The translations under genes were made by a program, and so were the position numbers. A stretch of 44,140 nucleotides of DNA, from positions 1 to 44,140 of the IMG/VR virus record IMGVR_UViG_3300009167_000011. One strand, 5' to 3'. Source of the DNA: a virus. The notes beneath the pieces were generated by a model. The model ran no database searches and was not told the origin of the DNA. It saw only the letters and a list, made by a program, of their open reading frames with translations. Of this stretch, positions 7,812 to 16,730 are shown piece after piece; positions within the stretch are counted from its first letter, which is position 1, and each line of letters opens with the position of its first letter.

Positions 7812-8885
7812 ATGCCTGCAGTCACCGGACGCGAAATCTCGGCAGCGTTTGGCATCATCACCCAGAACTCGTGGTCGGTCGCCACAAGCGTCACCTACGG
7901 GGTCTACTTCCAGAGCGACGGCGGGCTGCGCCCGCAGCCGGTCTACATCGACGACCCGTCCTTCGGGCAGATGTTCACCGGCCCGGCCGACCCCGGCGAC
8001 TTCAGCGCCGTGGACGTGACGCTGCCGGGCCAGCTCTACTACGACCACTTCACGTACCGGCTGGAGGCGCTGGCGATGGGGTCGCCCGCGGCCACCACGG
8101 TCGTGTCGTCGGTCGCAGCCAACTCGCTCGTCGCCTACCAGCACGTCATCGACCTGGCCCCGAACACGAACGGCCGGGCCATCACGTTCTGCATGGACAA
8201 GGTGCAACTGGTCGAGGAGTTGCGCTCGGCCAAGGTCGTCGGGTTCAACCTGAGCGTCGGCGACGGCGGCATCATGAACGAGTCGTTTCACCTGGTCGGC
8301 GACTACGTGCATGAGGCAAGCGCCATCAACACGCGCTCCACGGTGACGACCTCGGCGGTGTTCCCGGCGCTGGCGAACCGGGTGGCGCGCCGGCATGGGA
8401 CGTTCCGCATGAACGCGCAGGGCATCGCCGTGTCCCTGACGGCGGCCGATGCGCTGCCGACCCCGACCGAGATCACCCTGACCTACGACCGCGCCCAGGA
8501 CACGGCCAACGTGTTCGGGCAGCAGGGCATCATCGAGCCGGCCGACAACGCGGCCCCGACCGTGGAACTCGCCATGACCTTCGCCCGCTCGAACAGCACG
8601 GAAATCAACTCGGTGTACCGGGCGGCCATCGCGGGCACGGCGTTCAAGGGTGACCTGACGTTCCTCGGCGGCTACATCAACAGCACGACGCAGCGCACCT
8701 ACCTGTTCCAGTTCCCGTATCTGGAACCCCGCGAGCCGGCCATGCCGGTCAGCGGTGGGGAGAACGTGCGGCCGACGCTGCGCTTCGTGTGCAAGAAGGC
8801 GTCCACGGCGCCGACGGGCATGACGGGCATTACCAACCCGTTCCGCCTGACGCGCATCTCGATCAACTCGCTCGCCGCGTTCTAG
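7812..8885 (+). CDS. Major tail tube protein
   Basis: The protein has 357 residues and a GGAG ribosome site at 7802-7805. It is rich in Thr, Ser, Val and Gly, and is predicted to be almost wholly beta-structured. It has a family-like opening (VTGREISAAFGIITQNSWS) and a C-terminal stretch with YLFQFPYLEPREP and RISINSLAAF. Its place between the terminator and the chaperones, and upstream of the tape measure, is that of the tube protein. The length suggests a two-domain tube protein in which the second domain decorates the tail surface. No sheath gene follows, which supports a non-contractile tail. Confidence 0.75.
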   Translation: MPAVTGREISAAFGIITQNSWSVATSVTYGVYFQSDGGLRPQPVYIDDPSFGQMFTGPADPGDFSAVDVTLPGQLYYDHFTYRLEALAMGSPAATTVVSSVAANSLVAYQHVIDLAPNTNGRAITFCMDKVQLVEELRSAKVVGFNLSVGDGGIMNESFHLVGDYVHEASAINTRSTVTTSAVFPALANRVARRHGTFRMNAQGIAVSLTAADALPTPTEITLTYDRAQDTANVFGQQGIIEPADNAAPTVELAMTFARSNSTEINSVYRAAIAGTAFKGDLTFLGGYINSTTQRTYLFQFPYLEPREPAMPVSGGENVRPTLRFVCKKASTAPTGMTGITNPFRLTRISINSLAAF

Positions 8886-8900
8886 GACACCAGGGGGGTT

Positions 8901-9344
8901 ATGGGCATCACGTTGTTCCGGCCGAACGACCGCGTCGATGTGCGCGACTCGGACCTGTGCCTGTATGACACGGGCCTGCTCGATGGCGACTCGGAGACGG
9001 TCTACACCGTGCGGGTCGTCGCGCCGGATGAGTTCCGGCGCCTGCGCCAGCCCTACGTGCGGTTCGTCGTGAACCGGCAGACGCACCAGCGGGAGGAGCA
9101 GATCACCGACGCGGATGCGGCCAAGCTCGCTGACGACCTCATCGACGCCATTCTCGTGGAGTGGCGCGGGGTGCAGGTGGCCGGCGAGGACGTGCCGTGT
9201 ACGCGGGAATACAAGGTGCTGCTGGACCCGCAGCGCAAGGCGGCGTTGATCAAGGTGGCGAACACCTCGCGCATCGAGAAGACGGCGGCGGAGGACGCCG
9301 AGTCCTTTCGCGGCCCTGCGCTCGTTCGCCGAGTGGTGGAGTGA
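8901..9344 (+). CDS. Tail assembly chaperone, short form (lambda gpG-like)
   Basis: The protein has 147 residues, with a GGGGGG-rich ribosome site just upstream. It begins ITLFRPNDRVDVRDSDL and continues with a small alpha/beta region and a charged helical C-terminus. It lies between the tail tube and tape-measure genes, as gpG does. Near its end, at 9303-9311, there is a TCC TTT CGC sequence where the +1 frame becomes the downstream chaperone frame, which lacks its own ATG. The short form ends at the TGA at 9342-9344. Confidence 0.75.
   Translation: MGITLFRPNDRVDVRDSDLCLYDTGLLDGDSETVYTVRVVAPDEFRRLRQPYVRFVVNRQTHQREEQITDADAAKLADDLIDAILVEWRGVQVAGEDVPCTREYKVLLDPQRKAALIKVANTSRIEKTAAEDAESFRGPALVRRVVE
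9303..9311 (+). promoter_or_regulatory. Candidate +1 programmed frameshift site in the tail chaperone genes
   Basis: In the short chaperone the codons read TCC TTT CGC. A tRNA-Phe on TTT can re-pair on TTC one base forward, after which the frame enters an open stretch that ends at 9648. The site lies 34 bases before the zero-frame stop. The two frames overlap from 9250 to 9344, so another shift point within this interval is possible. Confidence 0.45.
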
Positions 9345-9648
9345 TGAGGCCAAGTCGACCCCGTGCTGCCTGTGGGCCAGCCAGGCCGAGATCGACAGCG
9401 ACCCGGACCTCTACGATTGCGAGGCGTGCCCGGTGCGGCGGCAGTTGGAGGGGCTGGACGCCGAGAACGCCCGGGCGTGGCGGGTGTTTCAACAGGTGGC
9501 GCGACGGCTGGTGATGGACTGGCAACTGGCGCCGCTGGTGCTGGAGTGGGCGATGGCGGACGTGCCGGAGACGGACCGGCTGGACGTGCTGGCGCGGCTG
9601 GCAGTCATCTACGACGCGATGGCGCCGCCGCCGCCGAAGACGGACTGA
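9310..9648 (+). CDS. Tail assembly chaperone, frameshift extension (gpT-like part of gpGT)
   Basis: This frame is open from 9250 but has no ATG; the first near-cognate start is the GTG at 9433. It contains conserved-looking cysteines upstream of that GTG (PCCLWASQAEI and YDCEACPVRRQ). It then has NARAWRVFQQVARRLVMDW, a Trp-containing helix like those in second tail chaperones. The most economical reading is that it is made only as an extension of the preceding gene by a +1 (or -2) shift. With a shift at 9306-9309 the fusion has about 248 residues. It then helps the tape measure assemble. Confidence 0.65.
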   Translation, partial: AALRSFAEWWSDEAKSTPCCLWASQAEIDSDPDLYDCEACPVRRQLEGLDAENARAWRVFQQVARRLVMDWQLAPLVLEWAMADVPETDRLDVLARLAVIYDAMAPPPPKTD

Positions 9649-9649
9649 C

Positions 9650-12616
9650 ATGGCGCATCAACTCACGCTGCAGATCAACGTCGAAGCGGCCGTTGCCGAG
9701 GAACGGCTGCGCGGGTTGGAGCGGCGGATTGATGCGCTGACGCAGGAAGCGTCCGAAGGCAAGATCCCGCTCGAGCATTTCAACCAGAAGCTCAAGCAAC
9801 TGAGCGCCGAGGCGCAGGTCGCCGAGAAGGAAGTCGAACGGCTCCGGCGGCAGAAAGCACAACTCGGCGACCAGAGCACGAAAACCGGCAGCGCCCTCGG
9901 CGGCCTGTCGTCCATCATTACCCGCTTCGCCGGCCCCGCCGCAGTCGGCCTCGCCATCAAACAGACGATCGGCTGGGCCAGCAATCTGAGCGACCTCGCC
10001 AAAAAGACCGGCATCAGCGTCGAGGGCTTGCAACGGTTCGAGCACGCGGCCGTGAAGAACGGCAGCAGCATCGATGCGCTGTCCTCCACCATCGCCATGC
10101 TGGCCGACCGCATCGGCAGCGGAGACAAGTCAGCGGTCAAGGCGGTCCAGAAGCTCGGCCTGAGCTTCGATACGCTCAAGGGGCAGAGTCCCGAGAAGAC
10201 GTTCGTGGATCTGGCGAACGCCTTGAACAAGGTGCCGAACCATTACGAGAAGGTGGCGCTCGCGCAGGACATCTTCGGGCGCGGGGCGCGGGAGTTGATC
10301 CCGCTGCTCGATGACGTGGCGGAGTCGTTCAAGAGCGATATTCCCGTCGCCACCCGAGAAACCATCGAAGCCCTGGACGCGCTGGACGATTGGTGGGCCG
10401 ACCTCAAGCTGACGGTCAAGAGCACCATCGCCAGTATGCTCGGCGGCTTGCTGTCGTTCGGGCAGGCCATCGAGGACTTCCAGAAGCGGCACCCGTGGCT
10501 CGCCAAGCTGATGAAAAGCCCGGGCGTGCTGGCGGCGGAACAGTTCGGGGCCAAAGGCGTCGGCGCGGCCATCATGGGGCCGTCGTTCCAGGAGGCCGGC
10601 GCGGCGCGTGGACCGGGCATCGCCGGGATGCTGCCCTCGCCGCTCGGCGCGCTCGGGATTCCCGAGGACTTCGACAAGGTCGTGGCCGACCTGAAGCGGC
10701 AAGGCGACGAGACGCGGCGCCTCTCGGTGGCGACCGACCGGGCGGCCGACTCGGCGCGCAAGGCGGCCGACGCGGAGGAACGGCTGGCCTGGGTGCGGTA
10801 TGAGCGGTCGCTCCTTCGGAACCCGCCGACGCCGGCCGAGTGGGCGCTGCCGACGCCCGGGTTTACCGTGGCCGGGCCGGTGGCCGGCAACCCGTGGGCC
10901 AACCTGTTCGGCGGCCCGGGCCAGCCGGGCAAGACGAACCCCTGGTTTCAGACCGGGTTCGGCGGCCCGTCGGTCACGCCCGGGTGGACGGGCGCGCTCC
11001 CGGGGCAACCCGTCAGCATCACCGACATCATCGGGAAGAAACAGGGCTGGTTCTCGGGCCTCGGCAAGATGTTCGGCGGCGGCACCGGACTCCTGCAGGG
11101 CATCCTCGGCTCGTTCATGGGCGGCGGGGATGTCAGCAAGTCCATCGGCGGGATGCTCGGCGGCGGCCTCGGTACCTACGTCGGGCAGACGTTCAAGGCC
11201 GTCGGCGGCAAGGTGCTCAGCAGCATCGGCAGCTTCCTCGGGCCACTGGGCGGCATCCTCGGCGGCGCGCTGGGCGGGCTGTTCGGCAAGCTGTTCGGCC
11301 CGTCCGAGGCGAGCAAGACGAAGAAGGCGCGGAACGAATGGCTGGAGCAGGCCGGCGGCCTCGCCGAGGTCCGCAAGATGGCCGAGTATGCCGGCGTCAG
11401 CATCGACAAGCTCCTGAGTACGAAGAAGACGAAGACGCTGGAAGCCGAGATCCAAAAGCTCGAGGCGGCGTTCAAGGCCACGCAGGAGCGCGTGCAGGCG
11501 TTGACCACCGAACTCGCCACGCTCGCGCAGTCCGGCGGGCTGATGAGCAAGAGTCTGCTCACGCGCATCAAGGCCGACCTCAGCAAGCCGGAGGTGCAGC
11601 AGGCGTTCGGCGAGTTCATCACGCAATCCATGGACACGGCGGCGAAGGGCTTGACTGGGTTCCTCGCGGGCGGGGGCGTCGTCACGGCGGCGACGGCGGG
11701 CGCGTTCGGGGGCGCGCTGGCGGGCCTGTTCGCGCAGATGCAGGACATGGGCGCGACCGCGCAGCAGGCGCTCGAGGCGCTGCAGCCGGCCATCGACGCC
11801 CTCCAGGTCAAGCTCCAGGGACTCGGCACCGACGGCGGCGCCGCGTTCGCGGAACTGCTCAGCCTCGCCACGCTGGCGAAAGACGAGTTCGCCGGGCCGC
11901 TCATCGCCGCCATCAATGACCTCGGCATCGGCCTCGCCGGGTTGCACAACGCCGGCCTGCTCACCGAGGAGATGTTCGGCGGCCTCGTGCAGAGCATCAG
12001 CGACACCTACGCGAAGCTGATGGAGCAGGGCAAGGGCGGGCGTGAAGCGCTTATCCTCATCCGCAAGCCGCTCCAGACCATCTGGGAACTGCAGCAGGAC
12101 TTCGGCTACGCGGTCGATGCCGGCACGCAGGCGTTGCTTGACCAGGCCGTTGAGGCGGGGTTGGTCGGCGATAAGTTCCGCGATGCCCAGAAACAGATGA
12201 TCGACGCGCTGAATAAACTCATCAGCCGCTTCGACGTGTTCTTGAAACAGTTGGGTGTGGAGTTGCCGGCTGAGGCGAAGAAGGGCGCGAAGGGCGCGAA
12301 CGACGCCATCGACAGCATCCATACGCCCGGGCACGGTGGCGGCGGGGATGGCAACGAAGACGGGAAGGGCGGCGGCCCCAGTTACCAGCACGGCAGCGGC
12401 GGCCTGCGGGACTTCGGCGCGGGCACCTACGCCATCCTCCACGGCCGCGAGGCCGTCCTGACCGAGACGCAGTGGCGCCGGGCCACCGCCGGTGGCGTGA
12501 CCGTGCAGGTCGATGCCCGCGGTGCCCTGCTCGGCGATGCGACCAGCCAGGCGCAGTTGGCCCGGCTCATCAGCGATGCCGTGCTCCAGCGCACGACGTT
12601 GCTGGCGAGAACGTAA
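9650..12616 (+). CDS. Tape measure protein
   Basis: The protein has 988 residues, the longest in the tail module, lying directly after the chaperones. Residues 1-75 are a charged coiled coil. Residues about 105-235 carry the phage tail minor region pattern (SDLAKKTGISVEGLQRF, then ALAQDIFGRGARELIPLLDD). The middle has Gly-rich hydrophobic segments (about 470-555) that may insert into membranes during DNA entry, followed by long helices. The C-terminus ends in GGVTVQVDARGALLGDATSQAQL, split as GGVTVQVDARG and ALLGDATSQ, typical of tape measures. By the usual 0.15 nm per residue, the tail would be about 150 nm long. Confidence 0.9.
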   Translation: MAHQLTLQINVEAAVAEERLRGLERRIDALTQEASEGKIPLEHFNQKLKQLSAEAQVAEKEVERLRRQKAQLGDQSTKTGSALGGLSSIITRFAGPAAVGLAIKQTIGWASNLSDLAKKTGISVEGLQRFEHAAVKNGSSIDALSSTIAMLADRIGSGDKSAVKAVQKLGLSFDTLKGQSPEKTFVDLANALNKVPNHYEKVALAQDIFGRGARELIPLLDDVAESFKSDIPVATRETIEALDALDDWWADLKLTVKSTIASMLGGLLSFGQAIEDFQKRHPWLAKLMKSPGVLAAEQFGAKGVGAAIMGPSFQEAGAARGPGIAGMLPSPLGALGIPEDFDKVVADLKRQGDETRRLSVATDRAADSARKAADAEERLAWVRYERSLLRNPPTPAEWALPTPGFTVAGPVAGNPWANLFGGPGQPGKTNPWFQTGFGGPSVTPGWTGALPGQPVSITDIIGKKQGWFSGLGKMFGGGTGLLQGILGSFMGGGDVSKSIGGMLGGGLGTYVGQTFKAVGGKVLSSIGSFLGPLGGILGGALGGLFGKLFGPSEASKTKKARNEWLEQAGGLAEVRKMAEYAGVSIDKLLSTKKTKTLEAEIQKLEAAFKATQERVQALTTELATLAQSGGLMSKSLLTRIKADLSKPEVQQAFGEFITQSMDTAAKGLTGFLAGGGVVTAATAGAFGGALAGLFAQMQDMGATAQQALEALQPAIDALQVKLQGLGTDGGAAFAELLSLATLAKDEFAGPLIAAINDLGIGLAGLHNAGLLTEEMFGGLVQSISDTYAKLMEQGKGGREALILIRKPLQTIWELQQDFGYAVDAGTQALLDQAVEAGLVGDKFRDAQKQMIDALNKLISRFDVFLKQLGVELPAEAKKGAKGANDAIDSIHTPGHGGGGDGNEDGKGGGPSYQHGSGGLRDFGAGTYAILHGREAVLTETQWRRATAGGVTVQVDARGALLGDATSQAQLARLISDAVLQRTTLLART

Positions 12617-14380
12617 GTGGTCACGCTGCAGATTCCTACCGGCACCCTCCAACTCGTCGGCGGCTACTTCGCGCAGAGCCGCCAAGGACCGGAGACCGGC
12701 ACGTTAGTGCTGGCTGGCGGGACGCCCATCCGCGAAGTCGTGAGCGCGGGCGGCGTCGTGCGGGCGCCCGCGAGCGGCACGCTGCTGTTTGTCGGCTCCG
12801 AGCAGGACGTGTTGATCATCGTCCTGCCGGGCCTTGACACGCTCATCTTCGCCGGCGGGGTGCCCACCGTTGCCACGGCGGGCGCGGGGGCGGTCCTGCG
12901 CCTGCCCGAGTGCGGCCTAGTGCGCGTGGTGGGTGTCGTGCCCACCGTCGCCATCCCCGGCCCGGTGGTGCTGCCGGTGCTGGTGGGCGCGCTCCGGTTC
13001 GTCGGCGGGCAACCGACCTCCACGGGCGGCGCGAGCGGCGTGGGCGGCAACCCGCTGGAGGCGCGGGCCAATATCGCTCGGGCGGGCGTGACCTACGCCG
13101 GCTGGGCCGAACCCGTCGCGGCCTTCACGCTGGGCGGCACCGACCGTTCCACGGACATCCCGGCTGAGACGTTCCAGATCGAGGCGCAACTTGAGAGCAC
13201 GTCCACGGCGACCTTCCGGGTCGTGAATGGCGCGGCGCCCACGGTCGGTCAGGCGGTGGAACTGCTGACCTGCACGCCCGATGAGTACCTGTTCCGGGGG
13301 CGGGTGCTGCGCGTGACGATGGCGCGCATCAGCGTCGCGGCCAGTGCTGTCTATGACGTGGAGGCAGCGGACGATACGTGGCTCATGGACCGCTACAAGC
13401 GCGTCTGGGCCGTGTGGCGCTCGTGCGGCATCAACACGATCGTGGCCGACCTGCTGGACCGCTTCACGGATGGCGGGTTCGCCATCGGGTCCGTGCCGGC
13501 GAGCCTCGGGGACGTGGATGAGTTCATCTGCCGGGGCGAGTTGGTGTCGCGGGCGTTGACGCGGCTGGCGAAGATGTGCGGCGGCTACTGGCGCATCAAC
13601 CCACGGGCGCGCACGGTGGACATCTTCACGCCGGGCGCGGACAACGACGGCAACGCGCCGACCTGGGAGAACGACAGCGACCTCAAGCAGTTGACGCTGA
13701 TGACGGACGCGAGCCAACTGCGGACGCGCACGGAGGTCATCGGCGGCGGCGCGGCCACGACCGCCGTCACGGGTGGCGGGCAGGCGGGCAGTAGCGTCTC
13801 GTGCGCGGTCGATGAGGTGGGCTGGTACACCGTGGCGAACGGGCGCCTGCGGGCCGACTACCAGAAGCACACGGTCGCGGGCGGCGACCTCGCTTTTGCG
13901 AACGACCGGAGCGTGGGGAGCGGCCCGGGCACCGTCATCATCACGCCCCCGGCCGATGACATCCCCGTGGGAACCGTGCTGGCCGCGGTCGGGCAGCAGG
14001 AAAGCTCCGGTGCGCCGAGTGCGGCCGAGACGGCGTGGGCGGCCACGCTCGGCGGCGGTCTAAGTGGGTTTGTCCAGCACGTCATCGAAGACGGGCACCT
14101 CTCCGCGCAGGAAGCGCAGGACCGCGCCGAGGCCGACGTGACGATGTTCGAGTATCCGACGCAGACCATCGGCTACACCACGACCGACCGCTGGGCGCGG
14201 CTCGGGCAATACATCTGCGCGTCCATCACGTCGCCCGTGGCGGTGCAGGGCACGTTCGTCTGCCAGCACATGACGCTGGCGCGCCGGCGCGTCGATGGCA
14301 CGAACGTGGAGTGGTACAAGCGCGTCTCGGCCGGGCCGTATCGGCGCGAGTTGTCGGACCTGTTGAGGCGAGGTGCGTAA
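12617..14380 (+). CDS. Tail tip / baseplate hub protein with N-terminal 22-residue-type repeats
   Basis: The protein has 587 residues, starting with GTG immediately after the tape-measure TAA. Residues 1-140 contain about six degenerate copies of the repeat that dominates the fibre proteins at 20014 and 25426 (for example GTLVLAGGTPI, DTLIFAGGVPTVA, GALRFVGGQPT). Residues about 150-500 look like a tail-associated hub: EYLFRGRVLRVTMAR, then ELVSRALTRLAKMCGGYW and ARTVDIFTPG, the pattern of gp27-like or Tal-type proteins that cap the tube. Finding the repeat on both hub and fibres is unusual and may indicate that the repeats dock to one another. Confidence 0.65.
   Translation: MVTLQIPTGTLQLVGGYFAQSRQGPETGTLVLAGGTPIREVVSAGGVVRAPASGTLLFVGSEQDVLIIVLPGLDTLIFAGGVPTVATAGAGAVLRLPECGLVRVVGVVPTVAIPGPVVLPVLVGALRFVGGQPTSTGGASGVGGNPLEARANIARAGVTYAGWAEPVAAFTLGGTDRSTDIPAETFQIEAQLESTSTATFRVVNGAAPTVGQAVELLTCTPDEYLFRGRVLRVTMARISVAASAVYDVEAADDTWLMDRYKRVWAVWRSCGINTIVADLLDRFTDGGFAIGSVPASLGDVDEFICRGELVSRALTRLAKMCGGYWRINPRARTVDIFTPGADNDGNAPTWENDSDLKQLTLMTDASQLRTRTEVIGGGAATTAVTGGGQAGSSVSCAVDEVGWYTVANGRLRADYQKHTVAGGDLAFANDRSVGSGPGTVIITPPADDIPVGTVLAAVGQQESSGAPSAAETAWAATLGGGLSGFVQHVIEDGHLSAQEAQDRAEADVTMFEYPTQTIGYTTTDRWARLGQYICASITSPVAVQGTFVCQHMTLARRRVDGTNVEWYKRVSAGPYRRELSDLLRRGA
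12638..13030 (+). repeat. Degenerate 22-residue repeats in the hub protein
   Basis: About six units of the form G-T/A-L-x-F/V-x-G-G-x-P-T lie here, spaced less regularly than in the two fibre genes. The shared core GxLxFxGxxP ties this region to 20656-21115 and 26116-27765. Confidence 0.6.
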
Positions 14381-15337
14381 ATGGCGGCCAGCACAATCAC
14401 CCGCACCGGCGTGACGCTCGTGAACGACACGGGGACGCCCTCGGCGCCGGTGGGCGACGGCACCCTGCTCAACAATGCGTGGGTGCAGACGTTCCTGGAC
14501 CGGATCGACGCGCTGTTCACGGGGGCGCTGACGATTGGGGGCGTGTTCACGGCGGAGGCGTTCGGGACGCACACGTTCTCGGCGAGCGGGACGGGGTTCA
14601 ACGCGGTGGTGGTGCGGAACCCGACGGCGGGGACGGCGAACGGGGGCGCGCTGTATCTGGGGAACGACAGCAGCGCCTCGCGGGGCCAGGTGCGGATGCA
14701 CAGCACGACGTTCGCTGGCACAGGGGTGCATTTCTCGGATGGACTATCCATTACGACCGCTGGAGTCAACGGTATCTGTCTGAGTTGTTCCAACACCGCT
14801 GACTCTGCGGTGATCCGTCTCAGCCCGAACGGGGACGTCAGCCACGACCTCTTGATGGTTGGTGGGGCAACGGATGCGGTGTCCGTGATGGCGAACGCCA
14901 ATACGGAATCCGCTATTCTCCAACTCGGAAAGTCGCGGATCGGCAATGGTTACGCCTACATAGATTTCATTGGCGATACGACCTACATCAACTACGGTCT
15001 GCGAATCATCCGCGGGAATGGTGGCGAGGATTCGGCCAGCGCCATCTATCACCGCGGGGTCGGGTCGCTGCAACTCATCACGGAAGATGCGGGCGCGATC
15101 GAGTTCCACACCACGAACACGAAGCGCGGCGAGTTCCGGCCCGGCGGGCATTTCGTCCTGCCGGAACTCACGACCAATCCCGGCACGTCCGACCTCACGG
15201 CCGATGCCGCCGTCGCCATCTACACCAAGGCCGACAAGTTGGTCTTCGCGTACAACAACTCGGGCACGATGACCTATATTTCGCTGGATCTGGACGGGTC
15301 GGACACGACCTGGACACATAGCACGAGCGCGCCCTAA
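14381..15337 (+). CDS. Putative tail fibre protein
   Basis: The protein has 318 residues; its ATG directly follows the previous TAA. The first 45 residues include LLNNAWVQTFLDRIDALF, a helix like those that attach fibres to a baseplate. The rest is Gly, Ser, Thr and Asn-rich beta structure. Residues about 190-250 contain YIDFIGDTTYINYGLRIIR, then GEDSASAIYHRGVGSLQL and FHTTNTKRGEFRPGG, a pattern common in fibre proteins of environmental phages. The final 60 residues look like a small compact tip. A role in host attachment is inferred. Confidence 0.65.
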   Translation: MAASTITRTGVTLVNDTGTPSAPVGDGTLLNNAWVQTFLDRIDALFTGALTIGGVFTAEAFGTHTFSASGTGFNAVVVRNPTAGTANGGALYLGNDSSASRGQVRMHSTTFAGTGVHFSDGLSITTAGVNGICLSCSNTADSAVIRLSPNGDVSHDLLMVGGATDAVSVMANANTESAILQLGKSRIGNGYAYIDFIGDTTYINYGLRIIRGNGGEDSASAIYHRGVGSLQLITEDAGAIEFHTTNTKRGEFRPGGHFVLPELTTNPGTSDLTADAAVAIYTKADKLVFAYNNSGTMTYISLDLDGSDTTWTHSTSAP

Positions 15338-15339
15338 CC

Positions 15340-15531
15340 ATGCCTGACCCGACCCCGACTCTGCCGCCGCTCTCCGTCTCGGACCTCTTCGCCCTCATCG
15401 GCGAGCAGCAGGCCCGCATCGTGCAACTCGCCCGCGCCCTCGAGCAGGCGCAGGCCACCGCCAGCAAGCCGCCGCTCCCGTTCGTGGTCGCCCGCGGCGA
15501 CGTGCCGGAGAAGTCCGAGGCCGGCGGATGA
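15340..15531 (+). CDS. Small coiled-coil protein of unknown function
   Basis: The protein has 63 residues. A Pro-rich start (MPDPTPTLPPLS) is followed by a helix (SDLFALIGEQQARIVQLARALEQ) and a flexible end. It lies three bases after the fibre gene and overlaps the next gene by ATGA. It could be a fibre-associated chaperone or a structural adaptor; nothing in it is diagnostic. Confidence 0.55.
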   Translation: MPDPTPTLPPLSVSDLFALIGEQQARIVQLARALEQAQATASKPPLPFVVARGDVPEKSEAGG

Positions 15532-16424
15532 CGCTCGCCCTGGTCGTGTGGATCGCGGTGAGCACGCCCGTGCTCGACACGCCAGGGTATGACTACCATC
15601 CGGCCGGCATCGACGCGGCCATCTTCACCTGCTCGCCGGCGCACGGCGGCGATGCCATCTACCGCAACGGCGTGCCCGTGCTGGTGCGCTCGGCGAACCC
15701 GGCCGCGGCGGACTCCCGCCATGCGTGCGCGCCCGCGGTCGTGGCCTCGCAGTATCCGGCGCTCGTGGCGTGGGTGCGGCGCCTCAGCGGCACCCGCGTC
15801 ACGAAGGCATGGCTGCTCTATTACGAGTGCGAGCCGCTGGCGACCGACGGACACCCGTCCATCTGCGTGGCCGTCTCGCATAACCAGGTGCGCTGGTGGC
15901 GGTGGGATGGCCGCGGGTTCGCCGGCCCAGCGCAGCCGATCATCGTCAGCGAGCCGACCTCGGACTGGTATGGCGCCGGGCACCCGTCCGCGATGGTGCT
16001 GCCGGACGGGCGCATCCGGCTCACCTACTACGACTGGGACGGCACGACCAGCTACCACGTCGCGGACTCCTGGGACGGGCTGCACGTCTGGACGGTCGCC
16101 GACTGGGCGCTGCCGGTGCCGCCGCCGGGGCCGGGCGTGCGCGTGCAGCGGTTCCCCGATGGCCGCTACCTCGTGCTGGGCGTCATCGACAACGCGAACG
16201 GCTACACCGTGGGCGACGGGGTGACGTGGCAGCCGTGGACGGTGCTCGGGCAGTCGGTGCCGGCGCATTGGGCGGCGCCGGCGCGGGCGGCGGTGGTGGC
16301 GAACGAGCGCGGGGAGATTCCGTTCGGCGTGCCGGTGCGCCTGCTCTCCGCGGAATACCTGCCGGGACCGTGGTGGTGGCTGCAGGGCGCGGCCATCTAT
16401 GCGATGACCGGAAAATGGCAGTGA
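15528..16424 (+). CDS. Beta-propeller, glycoside-hydrolase-like protein
   Basis: The protein has 298 residues. The first 15 residues are hydrophobic (MTLALVVWIAVSTPV) and could be a signal or anchor, although no clear cleavage box is visible. The remainder shows repeated Trp/Asp/Gly strands such as HPSAMVLPDGRIRLTYYDWD and VQRFPDGRYLVLGVID, which resemble the blades of GH43- or sialidase-like propellers. The position after the fibre gene fits a sugar-binding or sugar-cleaving adsorption protein. Catalytic residues cannot be assigned by eye, so enzymatic activity is uncertain. Confidence 0.5.
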   Translation: MTLALVVWIAVSTPVLDTPGYDYHPAGIDAAIFTCSPAHGGDAIYRNGVPVLVRSANPAAADSRHACAPAVVASQYPALVAWVRRLSGTRVTKAWLLYYECEPLATDGHPSICVAVSHNQVRWWRWDGRGFAGPAQPIIVSEPTSDWYGAGHPSAMVLPDGRIRLTYYDWDGTTSYHVADSWDGLHVWTVADWALPVPPPGPGVRVQRFPDGRYLVLGVIDNANGYTVGDGVTWQPWTVLGQSVPAHWAAPARAAVVANERGEIPFGVPVRLLSAEYLPGPWWWLQGAAIYAMTGKWQ

Positions 16425-16723
16425 GTGCCCAGTATGACTTCGCGCTGCTCATCGTCGGCGTGGTCGCCACGTTCGTCGGTGGCGTCGTCTGGGCGGTGAG
16501 ACTGGAGGGCCGCGTGAACTTGCTTGGAGACGCTTTATCGCGGCACCTGGACGATAGCAAGGAGAGCTTTCGGGAGTTGATCGTGAAGATGGATCGGTTG
16601 ACTGACAAGCTCGACAAGCTCGTGCTGAACTGCGTGGCGCAGCAACACCTGCGGCCGAAATCCTACGGCGCCGCGCCGGCGCTCCATCGTCGGGCCGACG
16701 ATGACGATGAGAACGCGGAGTGA
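16415..16723 (+). CDS. One-pass membrane protein with coiled coil, holin/XhlA-like (copy 1)
   Basis: The protein has 102 residues; the ATG at 16415 overlaps the previous gene by ten bases. Residues about 8-28 are a membrane segment (FALLIVGVVATFVGGVVWAV), followed by a heptad-rich helix (VNLLGDALSRHLDD through KMDRLTDKLDKL) and an acidic end. It heads a run of small genes leading to the endolysin. The tail (LNCVAQQH, then ALHRRADDDDENAE) is matched in the next gene, so the two are paralogues. A holin or holin-partner function is inferred from position and topology. Confidence 0.55.
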   Translation: MAVSAQYDFALLIVGVVATFVGGVVWAVRLEGRVNLLGDALSRHLDDSKESFRELIVKMDRLTDKLDKLVLNCVAQQHLRPKSYGAAPALHRRADDDDENAE

Positions 16724-16730
16724 GAGGGCC

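Noticed and set aside
10130-12685. 851-residue open frame on the - strand over the tape measure gene
   Set aside because: It is a shadow of the strong + strand coding frame, with no start signal and no family pattern.
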